A DNA stretch of 64,000 nt from NCBI GenBank assembly GCA_964419055.1, contig CAYQNU010000010.1:1-64000 (forward strand), written 5' to 3'. Numbering within the stretch: the first letter of the stretch is position 1; every line of letters begins with the position of its first letter. The stretch is from CAYQNU01 sp964419055 (GTDB lineage Bacteria; Bacteroidota; Bacteroidia; Flavobacteriales_D; Parvicellaceae). A program made the translations under genes and the position numbers. Positions 8,660 to 16,824 of the stretch are shown piece by piece. The notes below the pieces were generated by a model that was given only the letters and a program-made list of their open reading frames with translations, was not told the DNA's origin and did no database searches.

Positions 8660-9442
8660 TTATTTATCTGTAGTAAGCTTCGTCAACCCTCTTAGACCTT
8701 CGGCCATTTTTCTAAAATAAATGGCTAAACTGGTTTCAGACAGAGGTATGTCCACCGGAATTGTTAGTTTAATAGGAATTTCAGCATTCACCGGCATGGC
8801 CTGAGAGAACGTTATACGAGCAGTGCTTTTTAAAGGAATTTTTACAGGAACCATAACATCCACAGGTATTTTCATACTTAAACCAACCGGAAGAGTATCG
8901 ATTATAAGCATATCAATGGGGACTATACTATGAACTGGAAGCAATTCATTAAAACCTACCTTTAAATTTTGCTTAACAGGAATCTTTCCAATTATCGGCA
9001 TTGAGGGTCCACGCTTACCAAAAATGGGCACTTTCACTTTTTGATTTAATGGTATGGTGTCATCCACAGCAATATTTACAAAATCAGTAATTTGAATGGT
9101 TGTATCTAGCTTAATATAATCTTTTACACCAATTCTTATAGGAATTAACATAGTCTCCGTTACAGGTATCATAGCCGTAAATGGAATTTCACTTTCAACC
9201 ATCATATTGATTCCCACTTCAATTTCGTCTGTAACATAAATATTAGAATTGAGCGGAATCATCTCATCAACGGTAACTTGAGTGATGATATGTTGTTCGG
9301 CCATTTCTTCCATAGTATCTCCCAATACTTGTAAACGACCTTCTGAAACATTCAAAGCTGCTACCAACACAGCAATTATTCCTCCATTGATTAACAATGC
9401 AATGGTTAAAAATAGAATAACTCTTTTTTGAAACTTAGTCAT
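8660..9442 (-). CDS. Membrane-anchored protein with periodic Ile/Val-Pro-Val/Ile motif
   Basis: A 260-residue protein from the ATG at 9442; the longer frame to 9508 would add a hydrophobic leader from a TTG that overlaps the divergent promoter and is rejected. A basic N-terminus (MTKFQKR) precedes one membrane span at about residues 8-29, then a short helical stretch (about 33-50). The remaining ~200 residues carry some 18 dipeptides of the form Ile/Val/Leu/Met-Pro followed by a hydrophobic residue, spaced about 8-16 apart (MIPLN, MIPVTE, TIPLN, IPVDV, VPVKI, IPIKL, IPVDI). This suggests a regular solenoid or beta-sheet rod outside the membrane. I do not recognise a named family. It is divergent from the lipoprotein at 9510, with 67 bases between starts. 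Confidence 0.7.
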   Translation of the reverse strand: MTKFQKRVILFLTIALLINGGIIAVLVAALNVSEGRLQVLGDTMEEMAEQHIITQVTVDEMIPLNSNIYVTDEIEVGINMMVESEIPFTAMIPVTETMLIPIRIGVKDYIKLDTTIQITDFVNIAVDDTIPLNQKVKVPIFGKRGPSMPIIGKIPVKQNLKVGFNELLPVHSIVPIDMLIIDTLPVGLSMKIPVDVMVPVKIPLKSTARITFSQAMPVNAEIPIKLTIPVDIPLSETSLAIYFRKMAEGLRGLTKLTTDK

Positions 9443-9472
9443 ATTATACTGATTTTTGACAAATGTAAGACT

Positions 9473-9480
9473 TATCTTTG
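9473..9480 (+). promoter_or_regulatory. -7 box for the lipoprotein at 9510
   Basis: TATCTTTG matches TAnnTTTG exactly and lies 29 bases before the chosen ATG. A TTTG at 9455-9458 is nearer than the usual spacing (14 bases). This placement shows that the longer upstream reading frame starting at 9456 cannot be the real start. Confidence 0.55.
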
Positions 9481-9509
9481 TAAACTTTAAAATTAAAAAC
9501 AACAACAAT

Positions 9510-10145
9510 ATGAAAGTAAAAATTATGACCCTAATTGCTGCCGTTGCAGTATTGGCCTCTTGTACAAATTTAAGATATACCGATTATGGTAAACCCTTTG
9601 ATTTCTTAAAAGCAAAACGTGATGTTGTAAAACCTCAAGGTAAAGTCGAGGTAGAATCGGTTCAAGTACAAAATAATACAAAATCAGAAACGGTTGAAGT
9701 AGAAAACTCAATAATAGAGACCGCTAACGAAACCGTAATTCCAACTGAAAAAGAGAATACAGAAATGGAGTTGATTCCATCTGAAGAATCGAATGTGAGT
9801 ACTGCAAAAGTTAACTCAGTTACTCCAGCCAATGAAGTAGTTAATGCTGACAATGAAATGAACAGCAAAGAGGAGGTTAAAAAAGCATCTTCATTTCAAA
9901 ACTTTACGAATAGCAGCAAAAATGCTACAAGCAATGCTACTGTTAAGCCAACTAAAATATCAGATGTAAAGAAAATTGTTCAAACATCAGAAAGAAGTGT
10001 GGGTGAATTATTACTAATGGCTTTATTATTGGCCTTGGCTATTACCCTTTTCTTGATTCTTGATAGCGCACTAGGCGGTATTTTAGGACTTGTATTGATT
10101 ATCTTTTTAATCTTAGTACTTCTTAGATATTTGGGTTTATTCTAA
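9510..10145 (+). CDS. Lipoprotein with Glu/Asn/Thr-rich linker and two C-terminal membrane helices
   Basis: A 211-residue protein starting at the ATG at 9510, downstream of the -7 box; an upstream TTG at 9456 would add 18 residues that spoil the signal. The lipobox LASC puts the lipidated Cys at residue 18. Residues about 40-150 are low-complexity, rich in Glu, Asn, Thr, Val and Lys, and probably disordered. Residues about 165-211 form two hydrophobic helices split by a short Gly turn (LDSALGGILG). An N-terminal lipid plus C-terminal membrane helices is an odd topology: both ends would be membrane-bound with a flexible loop between. No family recognised. A strong terminator follows at 10170. 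Confidence 0.65.
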   Translation: MKVKIMTLIAAVAVLASCTNLRYTDYGKPFDFLKAKRDVVKPQGKVEVESVQVQNNTKSETVEVENSIIETANETVIPTEKENTEMELIPSEESNVSTAKVNSVTPANEVVNADNEMNSKEEVKKASSFQNFTNSSKNATSNATVKPTKISDVKKIVQTSERSVGELLLMALLLALAITLFLILDSALGGILGLVLIIFLILVLLRYLGLF

Positions 10146-10169
10146 CCTTTTTTTTAAACTAGTTTTTAT

Positions 10170-10203
10170 AAATCCCAGTATGAAATTCATATTGGGATTT
10201 TTT
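10170..10203. terminator. Bidirectional terminator between convergent genes
   Basis: AAATCCCAGTATGAA (10170-10184) pairs with TTCATATTGGGATTT (10186-10200) with one G-U pair. A T run follows on the plus strand and As precede it for the minus strand. It serves the lipoprotein at 9510 and probably recG from the other side. Confidence 0.8.
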
Positions 10204-12306
10204 TTACCCCACTCTACTCCAATGAGATTTATGTTTGATCTGTCGAAACAATTCAACACGCATCTCATAATTCTTTTTATGTGTCAAATCGGGGTCTTCT
10301 TCTAACACATCGCTTGCTGCTATTCGGCTCAAATGTAATAATTGTTGATCTTTTGCTAAATCAGCTAATTTCAAATCTAATATTCCGCTTTGCTGTGTTC
10401 CCATGACATCTCCTGGGCCACGTAAACGTAAATCAACTTCCGCAATTTCAAAACCATCGGTTGTTCTCACCATTGTTTCTAGACGCGTTCTTGCGTCCTC
10501 TGATAATTTATAACCCGACATTAGTATGCAATAAGATTGCTCTGCACCTCTCCCTACTCTACCTCTTAATTGATGTAAGGTAGAAAGTCCAAATTTTTCT
10601 GAACTTTCAATGACCATAACCGAGGCATTGGGTACATTTACTCCTACTTCTATAACGGTGGTTGCTACCAAAATTTGTGTTTTCCCTTGTGCAAACAATT
10701 GCATTTCATATTCCTTATCCTCGGGTTTCATTTTACCATGCACAATGGAAATATGGTAATCGGGTCGGGGAAATCGTCTTGACAACCCCTCATAACCATC
10801 TAAAAGATCTTTATAATCCATGCTTTCCGATTCTTCAATAAGCGGGTAAACTACGTATACTTGTCTGCCTTTTTTGATTTCATCTTCCAAAAATTGAAAC
10901 ATTACTAAACGTTTTCCATCTGTAAAATGCATCGTTTGAATGGGTTTTCTACCCACCGGCAATTCATCAATTACCGAAATATCCAAATCGCCATAAAGTG
11001 TCATGGCCAACGTCCTTGGTATGGGAGTAGCCGTCATTACCAACACATGGGGAGGCTCACTATTTTTTAAACGTAATTTTGCCCGTTGAGCCACTCCAAA
11101 TTTATGTTGTTCATCGATGATAGCCAATCCCAAATTTTTGAACTGAACCTTATCTTCTAACAAAGCATGAGTACCTATTAAAATAGATAATTCACCATTT
11201 TGAAGACCTTCAGCAATGATTTTCCTTTTGGCAGTTTTGGAACTTCCTGTTAATAAGTCCACTTTTATCCCCATTGGTTCCAATAATTCAGACACACCAT
11301 TAAAATGTTGTGTGGCTAATATTTCAGTTGGGGCTAAAATACATGCTTGAAAATCATTATCTAAGGCAATTAATGAGGACAATACTGCCACCAATGTTTT
11401 ACCGCTACCCACATCCCCTTGCAATAAACGATTCATTTGCATTCCAGTAGACATATCTTTTCTTATTTCTTTAACCACTCTTTTTTGAGCATTGGTTAAT
11501 TCAAAAGGCAAATGGTGATTGTAAAAAGTATTAAAATGTACACCCACCGTTTCAAATTTATACCCCTTTGATTTACGCTGAGTGATTAATTTTTGTTGAA
11601 TCAAGTTCAGCTGCATAAAGAACAATTCTTCAAATTTCAATCGTTTTTGAGCCTGTTTTAATTGCTCTAAACTATCCGGAAAATGAATTTGCTTAAGCGC
11701 ATTCTCCAAATCCATCAATTGATATTTTTGTTGCAACTCTTCATTCAACGTACGCACAATTCGCCCTTCAATTTGAGAAATTAATGAACGCTGCAATTTC
11801 TCCAGACCTTTTGAATGAAGACCTTTTACAGTTAACTTTTCTCCCGAATGATATACTGGCTGCAAACTTCCTTGCTTTAAAAGTGTTTCTTCAAATCGTT
11901 CAATATCAGGATGGGTTATATTATAACGCGATCCAAATTTTGTAACTCTTCCAAAAATAGTATAAACAGCACCCACTTGTAAAAGAGGCTTAATCCAATT
12001 AATTCCTTTAAACCAAACTAATTCCACTGTTCCGGAATCATCGCCAACAATAGCGGTTAATCTTTTCTTTCGTTGTTCGCCTATCTCTTTAATCTCAATT
12101 ACTTTGGCCTTAATTTGAACGGTATTTTCACCTTGAAAGATGGATCGAATGGCACTAAAATTACTTCGGTCGATATAACGAAAAGGAAAATGAAAAAGTA
12201 AATCTCTATAAGTGGAAATTTTCAATTCAGTTTGCAAAACTTTGCCTCTTTCAGGACCCACACCTTTGAGGTAAATTATATCGGTATGTAAAAAATCATC
12301 TTTCAA
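10204..12306 (-). CDS. recG: ATP-dependent DNA helicase RecG
   Basis: A 700-residue SF2 helicase matching RecG over its full length. RecG remodels stalled replication forks and Holliday junctions in the cytoplasm. The N-terminal wedge/OB domain (about 1-160) begins with the characteristic LKGVGPERGKVL helix-hairpin-helix. Helicase motifs are visible: Walker A LLQGDVGSGKT, motif II as DEQH (AIIDEQHKFGVAQR), motif III VMTATPIPRTLA, motif V TTVIEVGVNVPNA, and motif VI QLRGRVGRG. The C-terminal segment carries the RecG-type LRLRGPGDVMGTQQSG. Length is normal and no motif is lost. Transcribed in the same direction as the lipoprotein gene 27 bases upstream. Confidence 0.98.
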   Translation of the reverse strand: MKDDFLHTDIIYLKGVGPERGKVLQTELKISTYRDLLFHFPFRYIDRSNFSAIRSIFQGENTVQIKAKVIEIKEIGEQRKKRLTAIVGDDSGTVELVWFKGINWIKPLLQVGAVYTIFGRVTKFGSRYNITHPDIERFEETLLKQGSLQPVYHSGEKLTVKGLHSKGLEKLQRSLISQIEGRIVRTLNEELQQKYQLMDLENALKQIHFPDSLEQLKQAQKRLKFEELFFMQLNLIQQKLITQRKSKGYKFETVGVHFNTFYNHHLPFELTNAQKRVVKEIRKDMSTGMQMNRLLQGDVGSGKTLVAVLSSLIALDNDFQACILAPTEILATQHFNGVSELLEPMGIKVDLLTGSSKTAKRKIIAEGLQNGELSILIGTHALLEDKVQFKNLGLAIIDEQHKFGVAQRAKLRLKNSEPPHVLVMTATPIPRTLAMTLYGDLDISVIDELPVGRKPIQTMHFTDGKRLVMFQFLEDEIKKGRQVYVVYPLIEESESMDYKDLLDGYEGLSRRFPRPDYHISIVHGKMKPEDKEYEMQLFAQGKTQILVATTVIEVGVNVPNASVMVIESSEKFGLSTLHQLRGRVGRGAEQSYCILMSGYKLSEDARTRLETMVRTTDGFEIAEVDLRLRGPGDVMGTQQSGILDLKLADLAKDQQLLHLSRIAASDVLEEDPDLTHKKNYEMRVELFRQIKHKSHWSRVG

Positions 12307-12333
12307 AGTAAATTTCCTTAAATAATAAGTAAT

Positions 12334-13311
12334 TTAATCGATTGATACCAAAGAAATAATGAGCGAATACTCACCATTTTCGATTATCAACTCCTCATTG
12401 TAACTCTTTACAAACCACTTCAATTTTTGGTATTTATAAAACTCCTCCTGATTTAGATGAGTAGCATTATATGGTTTTCCATATCGTTGGGTAAAGAAAA
12501 CGGCATATTCTTGAAAATAGGTAAAAGGCTTGTAATCTTCTTCCGAAATTAACGTGAATCGAAGTTGTTTTAATAAATCATCTGAATCGAAAAAATATTC
12601 TATGGAAATATCCATTTTGTCATAATCCAAAGTAGCGTTCCAACCTTCCATTTTTTCATACATACCGTACTTAATTAACGGAAAAATAGAATCTCTTCCA
12701 TCCAACTCATTATTAATACGCATTTCATTATACCTGTTCTTTTCTAGATACCCGACAACATTATCAGGGTAATGAACAAATTTCGTTATCAGCATAGCCG
12801 CATTTTTAAAGGCAGCTTTCTCTAAAGTATCCAATAAATAAGGAGTTTTGTCTGGATAGGAAGCTTTCATGATTAAACCGGTATTAAATACAAAAGGGTT
12901 TACTTTATTGACACCCCATTTAATGTTCACCTTCCAACCGTCAACAAATTTGTTCAATTCTAGGGTATCAACAATCGAAAATTCATCCGCTTTAAAATTA
13001 CAAACACATTGCGCTTTAGTTCCTTTTATAAGGCAAGTATCAACAGAAAGGAATTGAGCTTGATCAAAAAAAGTTACTTCATTGAAGGACCATTCTTTCA
13101 AAATGTTTTTAGATTCGTTATCCACATACTCAGCCATTTTTTTGTAGTTGGTATTGACTAATTCTTCACAAAAACTTTTTGCAATTACCTTAACCTTACT
13201 GTGTTCTTCGGATGTAGACTTTGAATTGGAGGAATTTGAATTGTCCGAACAACTCCAAAATAAGAAAACAGTTGGTGTGAATAAAAGATAATAGGTTATT
13301 AAATTGCGCAT
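12334..13311 (-). CDS. Unknown lipoprotein
   Basis: A 325-residue protein with a lipoprotein signal: hydrophobic residues 4-19 and lipobox FWSC with Cys21, followed by a Ser/Asn-rich linker. The body alternates strands and helices. Its first third (residues about 42-130: an opening helix, then a segment with Cys-containing strands VDTCLIKGTKAQCVCNF and the helical/strand pair after it) resembles small NTF2-like or DUF4878-type domains, but I cannot confirm that. The rest has no motif I know. It lies 27 bases upstream of recG and could share a transcript, with no obvious functional link. Divergent from lpxK. Confidence 0.6.
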   Translation of the reverse strand: MRNLITYYLLFTPTVFLFWSCSDNSNSSNSKSTSEEHSKVKVIAKSFCEELVNTNYKKMAEYVDNESKNILKEWSFNEVTFFDQAQFLSVDTCLIKGTKAQCVCNFKADEFSIVDTLELNKFVDGWKVNIKWGVNKVNPFVFNTGLIMKASYPDKTPYLLDTLEKAAFKNAAMLITKFVHYPDNVVGYLEKNRYNEMRINNELDGRDSIFPLIKYGMYEKMEGWNATLDYDKMDISIEYFFDSDDLLKQLRFTLISEEDYKPFTYFQEYAVFFTQRYGKPYNATHLNQEEFYKYQKLKWFVKSYNEELIIENGEYSLIISLVSID

Positions 13312-13419
13312 AATCTGACTTATAATTTTCGAAAATACTCACTTAAAAACAAATGGCAATACAAATTGCATAAGTTTTAATAAAAATAAGCGCCAGATTC
13401 CAAAATATACCAAATTAGG

Positions 13420-13449
13420 TTGCTGAATTACTCAATTTAGTTAAATTTG
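13420..13449 (+). promoter_or_regulatory. Strong promoter of lpxK, near-leaderless
   Basis: TTG at 13420-13422 and TAAATTTG at 13442-13449 are 19 bases apart, a full match to the Bacteroidota consensus. The start codon ATG is at 13456, only six bases after the -7 box, where the transcript itself is expected to begin. Confidence 0.7.
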
Positions 13450-13455
13450 CGGGCT

Positions 13456-14532
13456 ATGTCAGTACTGAAGTACCTCTTATTTCCTATTTACCTAATTTAT
13501 TGGGCTATTATTAGCTTTCGAAACTTTCTATATTCAAAAAAGATCTTTAAAAGTTCCTCTTTTGATCTACCCATTATCACCATTGGAAACCTTTCCATGG
13601 GCGGTACTGGAAAAACACCCCATACTGAATATCTTATTCGGCTTTTGCAAGATTCCCAAAAAGTAACTACGTTAAGCAGAGGATATGGACGAAAAACAAA
13701 CGAATTTATCATTGCGGAGGAGGGAGATACTGCTTCCATTATTGGAGATGAGCCTTTACAATACTTTTTAAAATTTCCAAAAATTAACGTTACGGTAGAA
13801 AAAAAACGTGTATTAGGTGTTCTTTATTTGTTGCACTTTTTACCGGATACTGATGTGATTCTTTTAGACGATGCTTTTCAACATCGGGCCTTAAAAGCTG
13901 GATTAAATATCTTAATTACAGATTATTCGAAACCTTATTATTCAGATGATTTGATTCCTTTTGGAGAATTAAGAGAACCAAAAAACGGAGCAGAAAGAGC
14001 TCAAATAATCATTGTTTCAAAATGTCCGGAGAATTTTTCGGATAAAGAAAAACAACAATGCATTAATAAAATAAACAGACCTTTTACTCCCATTTTTTTT
14101 ACAAAAATGAAGTACGAAAACTGTTACAATGCGCTTTCGAAAGATCCTCTTGATGGAAATTTAAAAGATTATGAAGTTTTGTTGGTAACGGGGATAGCCA
14201 AACCCAAAAACCTTGCAGAACACCTCAACCAACAAGGAGTAAAGTATAGCAATATAGCATTTACAGATCATCATAAATTTACTAAGAAAGATATACAAAG
14301 AATTCGCGAAAAGTTTGATACTTTTACATCTGCTAAAAAAATCATTCTTACAACAGAAAAAGATTATGCGCGAATGATAGAACATAATGAATTCCAATCA
14401 CTACCGATATATTGTTTACCTATAGTGGTTGAATTCATTGAAAATAAAGAACAATTTGATCAAATAATAGTTGACTATGTTAAACAAAATAAAAGAGACA
14501 GCAGCGTTTTTGAAACAGAAAACGAACTTTAA
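13456..14532 (+). CDS. lpxK: Tetraacyldisaccharide 4'-kinase
   Basis: A 358-residue inner-membrane kinase that phosphorylates the 4' position of the lipid A disaccharide precursor. The N-terminus has a membrane-associating helix (YLLFPIYLIYWAIISF). The P-loop TIGNLSMGGTGKTPHTEYL at about residue 42-60 is the LpxK-type motif, followed by LSRGYGR, GDEPLQYFLKFP, the acidic LLDDAFQHRALKAG block and ITDYSKPYYSDDLIPFGELRE. The C-terminal lobe contains FTDHHKFTKKDI and ILTTEKDYARM, both characteristic. The ATG at 13456 is used rather than a TTG nine bases earlier that lies within the -7 box. The gene overlaps the following nucleoside phosphorylase by 56 bases. Length and motifs are complete. Confidence 0.96.
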   Translation: MSVLKYLLFPIYLIYWAIISFRNFLYSKKIFKSSSFDLPIITIGNLSMGGTGKTPHTEYLIRLLQDSQKVTTLSRGYGRKTNEFIIAEEGDTASIIGDEPLQYFLKFPKINVTVEKKRVLGVLYLLHFLPDTDVILLDDAFQHRALKAGLNILITDYSKPYYSDDLIPFGELREPKNGAERAQIIIVSKCPENFSDKEKQQCINKINRPFTPIFFTKMKYENCYNALSKDPLDGNLKDYEVLLVTGIAKPKNLAEHLNQQGVKYSNIAFTDHHKFTKKDIQRIREKFDTFTSAKKIILTTEKDYARMIEHNEFQSLPIYCLPIVVEFIENKEQFDQIIVDYVKQNKRDSSVFETENEL

Positions 14533-15289
14533 TCCATCCATAGGAATCATTTTAGGAACAGGATTAGGTGGTTTGGTAAAAGAAATTTCTATTGACCATG
14601 CCATCCCTTACGAAGATATCCCAAATTTTCCATTGAGCACCGTTCAAGGACACAGTGGAAAATTGATTTTTGGAACCTTAGGAAACAAAAAAGTAGTGGC
14701 TATGCAAGGTCGTTTTCATTATTATGAAGGTTATACTATGAATGATGTGGTATTCCCGGTTAGAGTGATGAAGTTTTTAGGCATTTCTCACCTATTTGTT
14801 AGCAATGCATCTGGTGGAGTGAACCCTACTTTTGAGGTTGGAGATATTATGATTATTGACGATCATATCAATCTTTTTCCAACCAATCCACTTATTGGTA
14901 AAAATTATGAAGAGTTAGGACCAAGGTTTCCAGATATGAGTGAGCCTTATGATCACGAATTGATTAAACGTGCTGAACAAATTGCATTAAATAATGCTAT
15001 TCGTGTGGTAAAAGGAACCTATGCAGGTCTTTCTGGTCCAACATTGGAAACTCCAGCTGAATATCGTTACATAAGAAATATAGGTGCCGACACCGTAGGA
15101 ATGAGCACAGTACCCGAGGTTATTGCTGCACGACATATGGGTATTCCTTGTTTTGGAGTTTCTATCATTACCGATCTTGGAGTGCCAGGCAAAATTATAG
15201 AAATGACACATGAAATTGTTCAAGCAGTAGCAGAAAGTGCCGAACCAAAAATGACGTTGATTGTAAAAGAACTTCTCAACTCCATCTAA
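14477..15289 (+). CDS. punA: Purine-nucleoside phosphorylase, trimeric type
   Basis: A 270-residue cytosolic enzyme of the trimeric PNP/MTAP family, which splits purine nucleosides (inosine, guanosine) with phosphate for purine salvage. Family motifs run in order: GIILGTGLGGLV for phosphate binding, VQGHSGKLIFG, MQGRFHYYEGY, VSNASGGVNP, GPRFPDMSEPYD, YAGLSGPTLETPAEYR with the catalytic-site Glu, and GADTVGMSTVPEVIAARH, then ITDLGVPG. The ATG at 14477 is chosen; a TTG two codons earlier adds nothing. The start lies 56 bases inside lpxK in another frame, so translation is likely coupled although the pathways are unrelated. gatB follows after 25 bases. Confidence 0.95.
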   Translation: MLNKIKETAAFLKQKTNFNPSIGIILGTGLGGLVKEISIDHAIPYEDIPNFPLSTVQGHSGKLIFGTLGNKKVVAMQGRFHYYEGYTMNDVVFPVRVMKFLGISHLFVSNASGGVNPTFEVGDIMIIDDHINLFPTNPLIGKNYEELGPRFPDMSEPYDHELIKRAEQIALNNAIRVVKGTYAGLSGPTLETPAEYRYIRNIGADTVGMSTVPEVIAARHMGIPCFGVSIITDLGVPGKIIEMTHEIVQAVAESAEPKMTLIVKELLNSI

Positions 15290-15314
15290 TTTTAATACAC
15301 TAGATATTCAAAAC

Positions 15315-16802
15315 ATGAATAGCGAAACGATAAAAAATCTTACATTAGATCAAGTACTTACAGAATACGAAGCGGTAATTGGATTGGAAGTACACGCCCA
15401 ATTGAATACCAAAAGTAAGGCCTATTCAGCCGACCCTAATGAGTTTGGTTCAACACCCAACACTAACATAAGCCCCATCTCACTTGGATTACCGGGAACT
15501 TTACCAAAATTCAATCGTGAAGTGATGCATTTTGGAGTAAAATTAGGTTTGGCCATACAAGCTGACATTACTGAAGAAATGCATTTTGATCGGAAAAATT
15601 ATTTTTATGCCGATTTACCAAAGGGTTATCAAATAACTCAAGATAAAACGCCCATCTGTAGGGGAGGTAGAATATTAATTAAAGATGCGTCTGGAAAAGA
15701 AAAAGCAATTGACATAACTCGAATCCATATGGAAGAGGATTCTGGTAAAAGCACCCATGATTTAGACCCATTTGATACCTTAGTTGATTTAAATAGAGCG
15801 GGTGTTCCACTTCTTGAAATGGTAACTGAACCCGTAATTAAAAACTCTACTGAGGCTTATAATTACTTAATTGAAGTTCGAAAATTATTGCGTTACTTGG
15901 ATGTTTGTGACGGGAATATGGAAGAGGGAAGTATGCGTTGCGATGTTAATATTTCCATTATGAAAATTGGTAGCAAAGAATACGGTCAGCGAGTAGAGGT
16001 TAAAAACCTGAACTCGATTAGAAATGTAGCTCGTGCCATCGATTACGAAATTGTTCGTCATGCTACTCTATTGGCAAATGGGGAACCAATATTAAGTGAA
16101 ACACGCAATTTTGACGCACCCAGTGGAACTACAACCGGTATGCGTAAAAAAGAAGCGGCTCATGATTATCGTTATTTTCCAGAACCTGATTTAGGAAGAG
16201 TAAGAGTGAGCAAAGAATACATCGAAACAGTTAGAGCCGAATTACCTGCTTTGCCAAATGACCTTTATAAAAAGTACATTAATGATTTGCAACTATCTGA
16301 ATATGATGCCTACAACTTAACCGAGAATAAGGGCATAGCCTTGTATTATGAAGAGTTAATTTCATTGACAAAAAATTATAAGGCTGCCGCCAACTGGTTA
16401 ATGGGAAGTATCAAATCATATTTGAATCAAAATGCCCTTGAAATAAATGACTTTCCAATTCCACCTGTTAAAATAGTTGAATTGATAAAAATCATTGATG
16501 ATGGAATCATTATCAATTCTGTAGCTAGTCAGAAAGTGTTTCCAAAAATGATCGAAAATCCAACTATCTCTCCACTGCAAATTGCTACAGAGAATGGTTG
16601 GGTGACTCAAAACGATACTCATGAATTGGAAACCATCATTAAAAAGATATTTGCAGATAATCCTAACGAAACAGAGCGATTTAAAAATGGGGAACAAAAA
16701 CTAACTGGTTTTTTTATGGGAATGGTAATGAAAGCAGCTAAGGGAGCAGCTGATCCCAAAACAACTACTCAGTTATTGAACGAACTAATCAAAACACATT
16801 AA
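15315..16802 (+). CDS. gatB: Asp-tRNA(Asn)/Glu-tRNA(Gln) amidotransferase subunit B
   Basis: A 495-residue subunit of GatCAB, which converts misacylated Glu-tRNA(Gln) and Asp-tRNA(Asn) to the correct aminoacyl-tRNAs. Diagnostic motifs include YEAVIGLEVHAQLNTKSKAY at the start, PISLGLPGTLPKFN, HFDRKNYFYADLPKGYQITQ, RIHMEEDSGKS, DLNRAGVPLLEMVTEP, MEEGSMRCDVNIS and EVKNLNSIRNV. The C-terminal YqeY-like tail domain (about residues 350-495), which binds the tRNA, is present. gatA and gatC are not in the window. It lies 25 bases after punA and 22 bases before a TlpA-like gene, so it may be in one transcript with them. Confidence 0.97.
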   Translation: MNSETIKNLTLDQVLTEYEAVIGLEVHAQLNTKSKAYSADPNEFGSTPNTNISPISLGLPGTLPKFNREVMHFGVKLGLAIQADITEEMHFDRKNYFYADLPKGYQITQDKTPICRGGRILIKDASGKEKAIDITRIHMEEDSGKSTHDLDPFDTLVDLNRAGVPLLEMVTEPVIKNSTEAYNYLIEVRKLLRYLDVCDGNMEEGSMRCDVNISIMKIGSKEYGQRVEVKNLNSIRNVARAIDYEIVRHATLLANGEPILSETRNFDAPSGTTTGMRKKEAAHDYRYFPEPDLGRVRVSKEYIETVRAELPALPNDLYKKYINDLQLSEYDAYNLTENKGIALYYEELISLTKNYKAAANWLMGSIKSYLNQNALEINDFPIPPVKIVELIKIIDDGIIINSVASQKVFPKMIENPTISPLQIATENGWVTQNDTHELETIIKKIFADNPNETERFKNGEQKLTGFFMGMVMKAAKGAADPKTTTQLLNELIKTH

Positions 16803-16824
16803 TACATTAAACCAATTTTTAATT

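Noticed and set aside
9456..9509. Upstream start for the lipoprotein at 9510
   Set aside because: The extension overlaps the -7 box and places 18 residues before a good lipoprotein signal.
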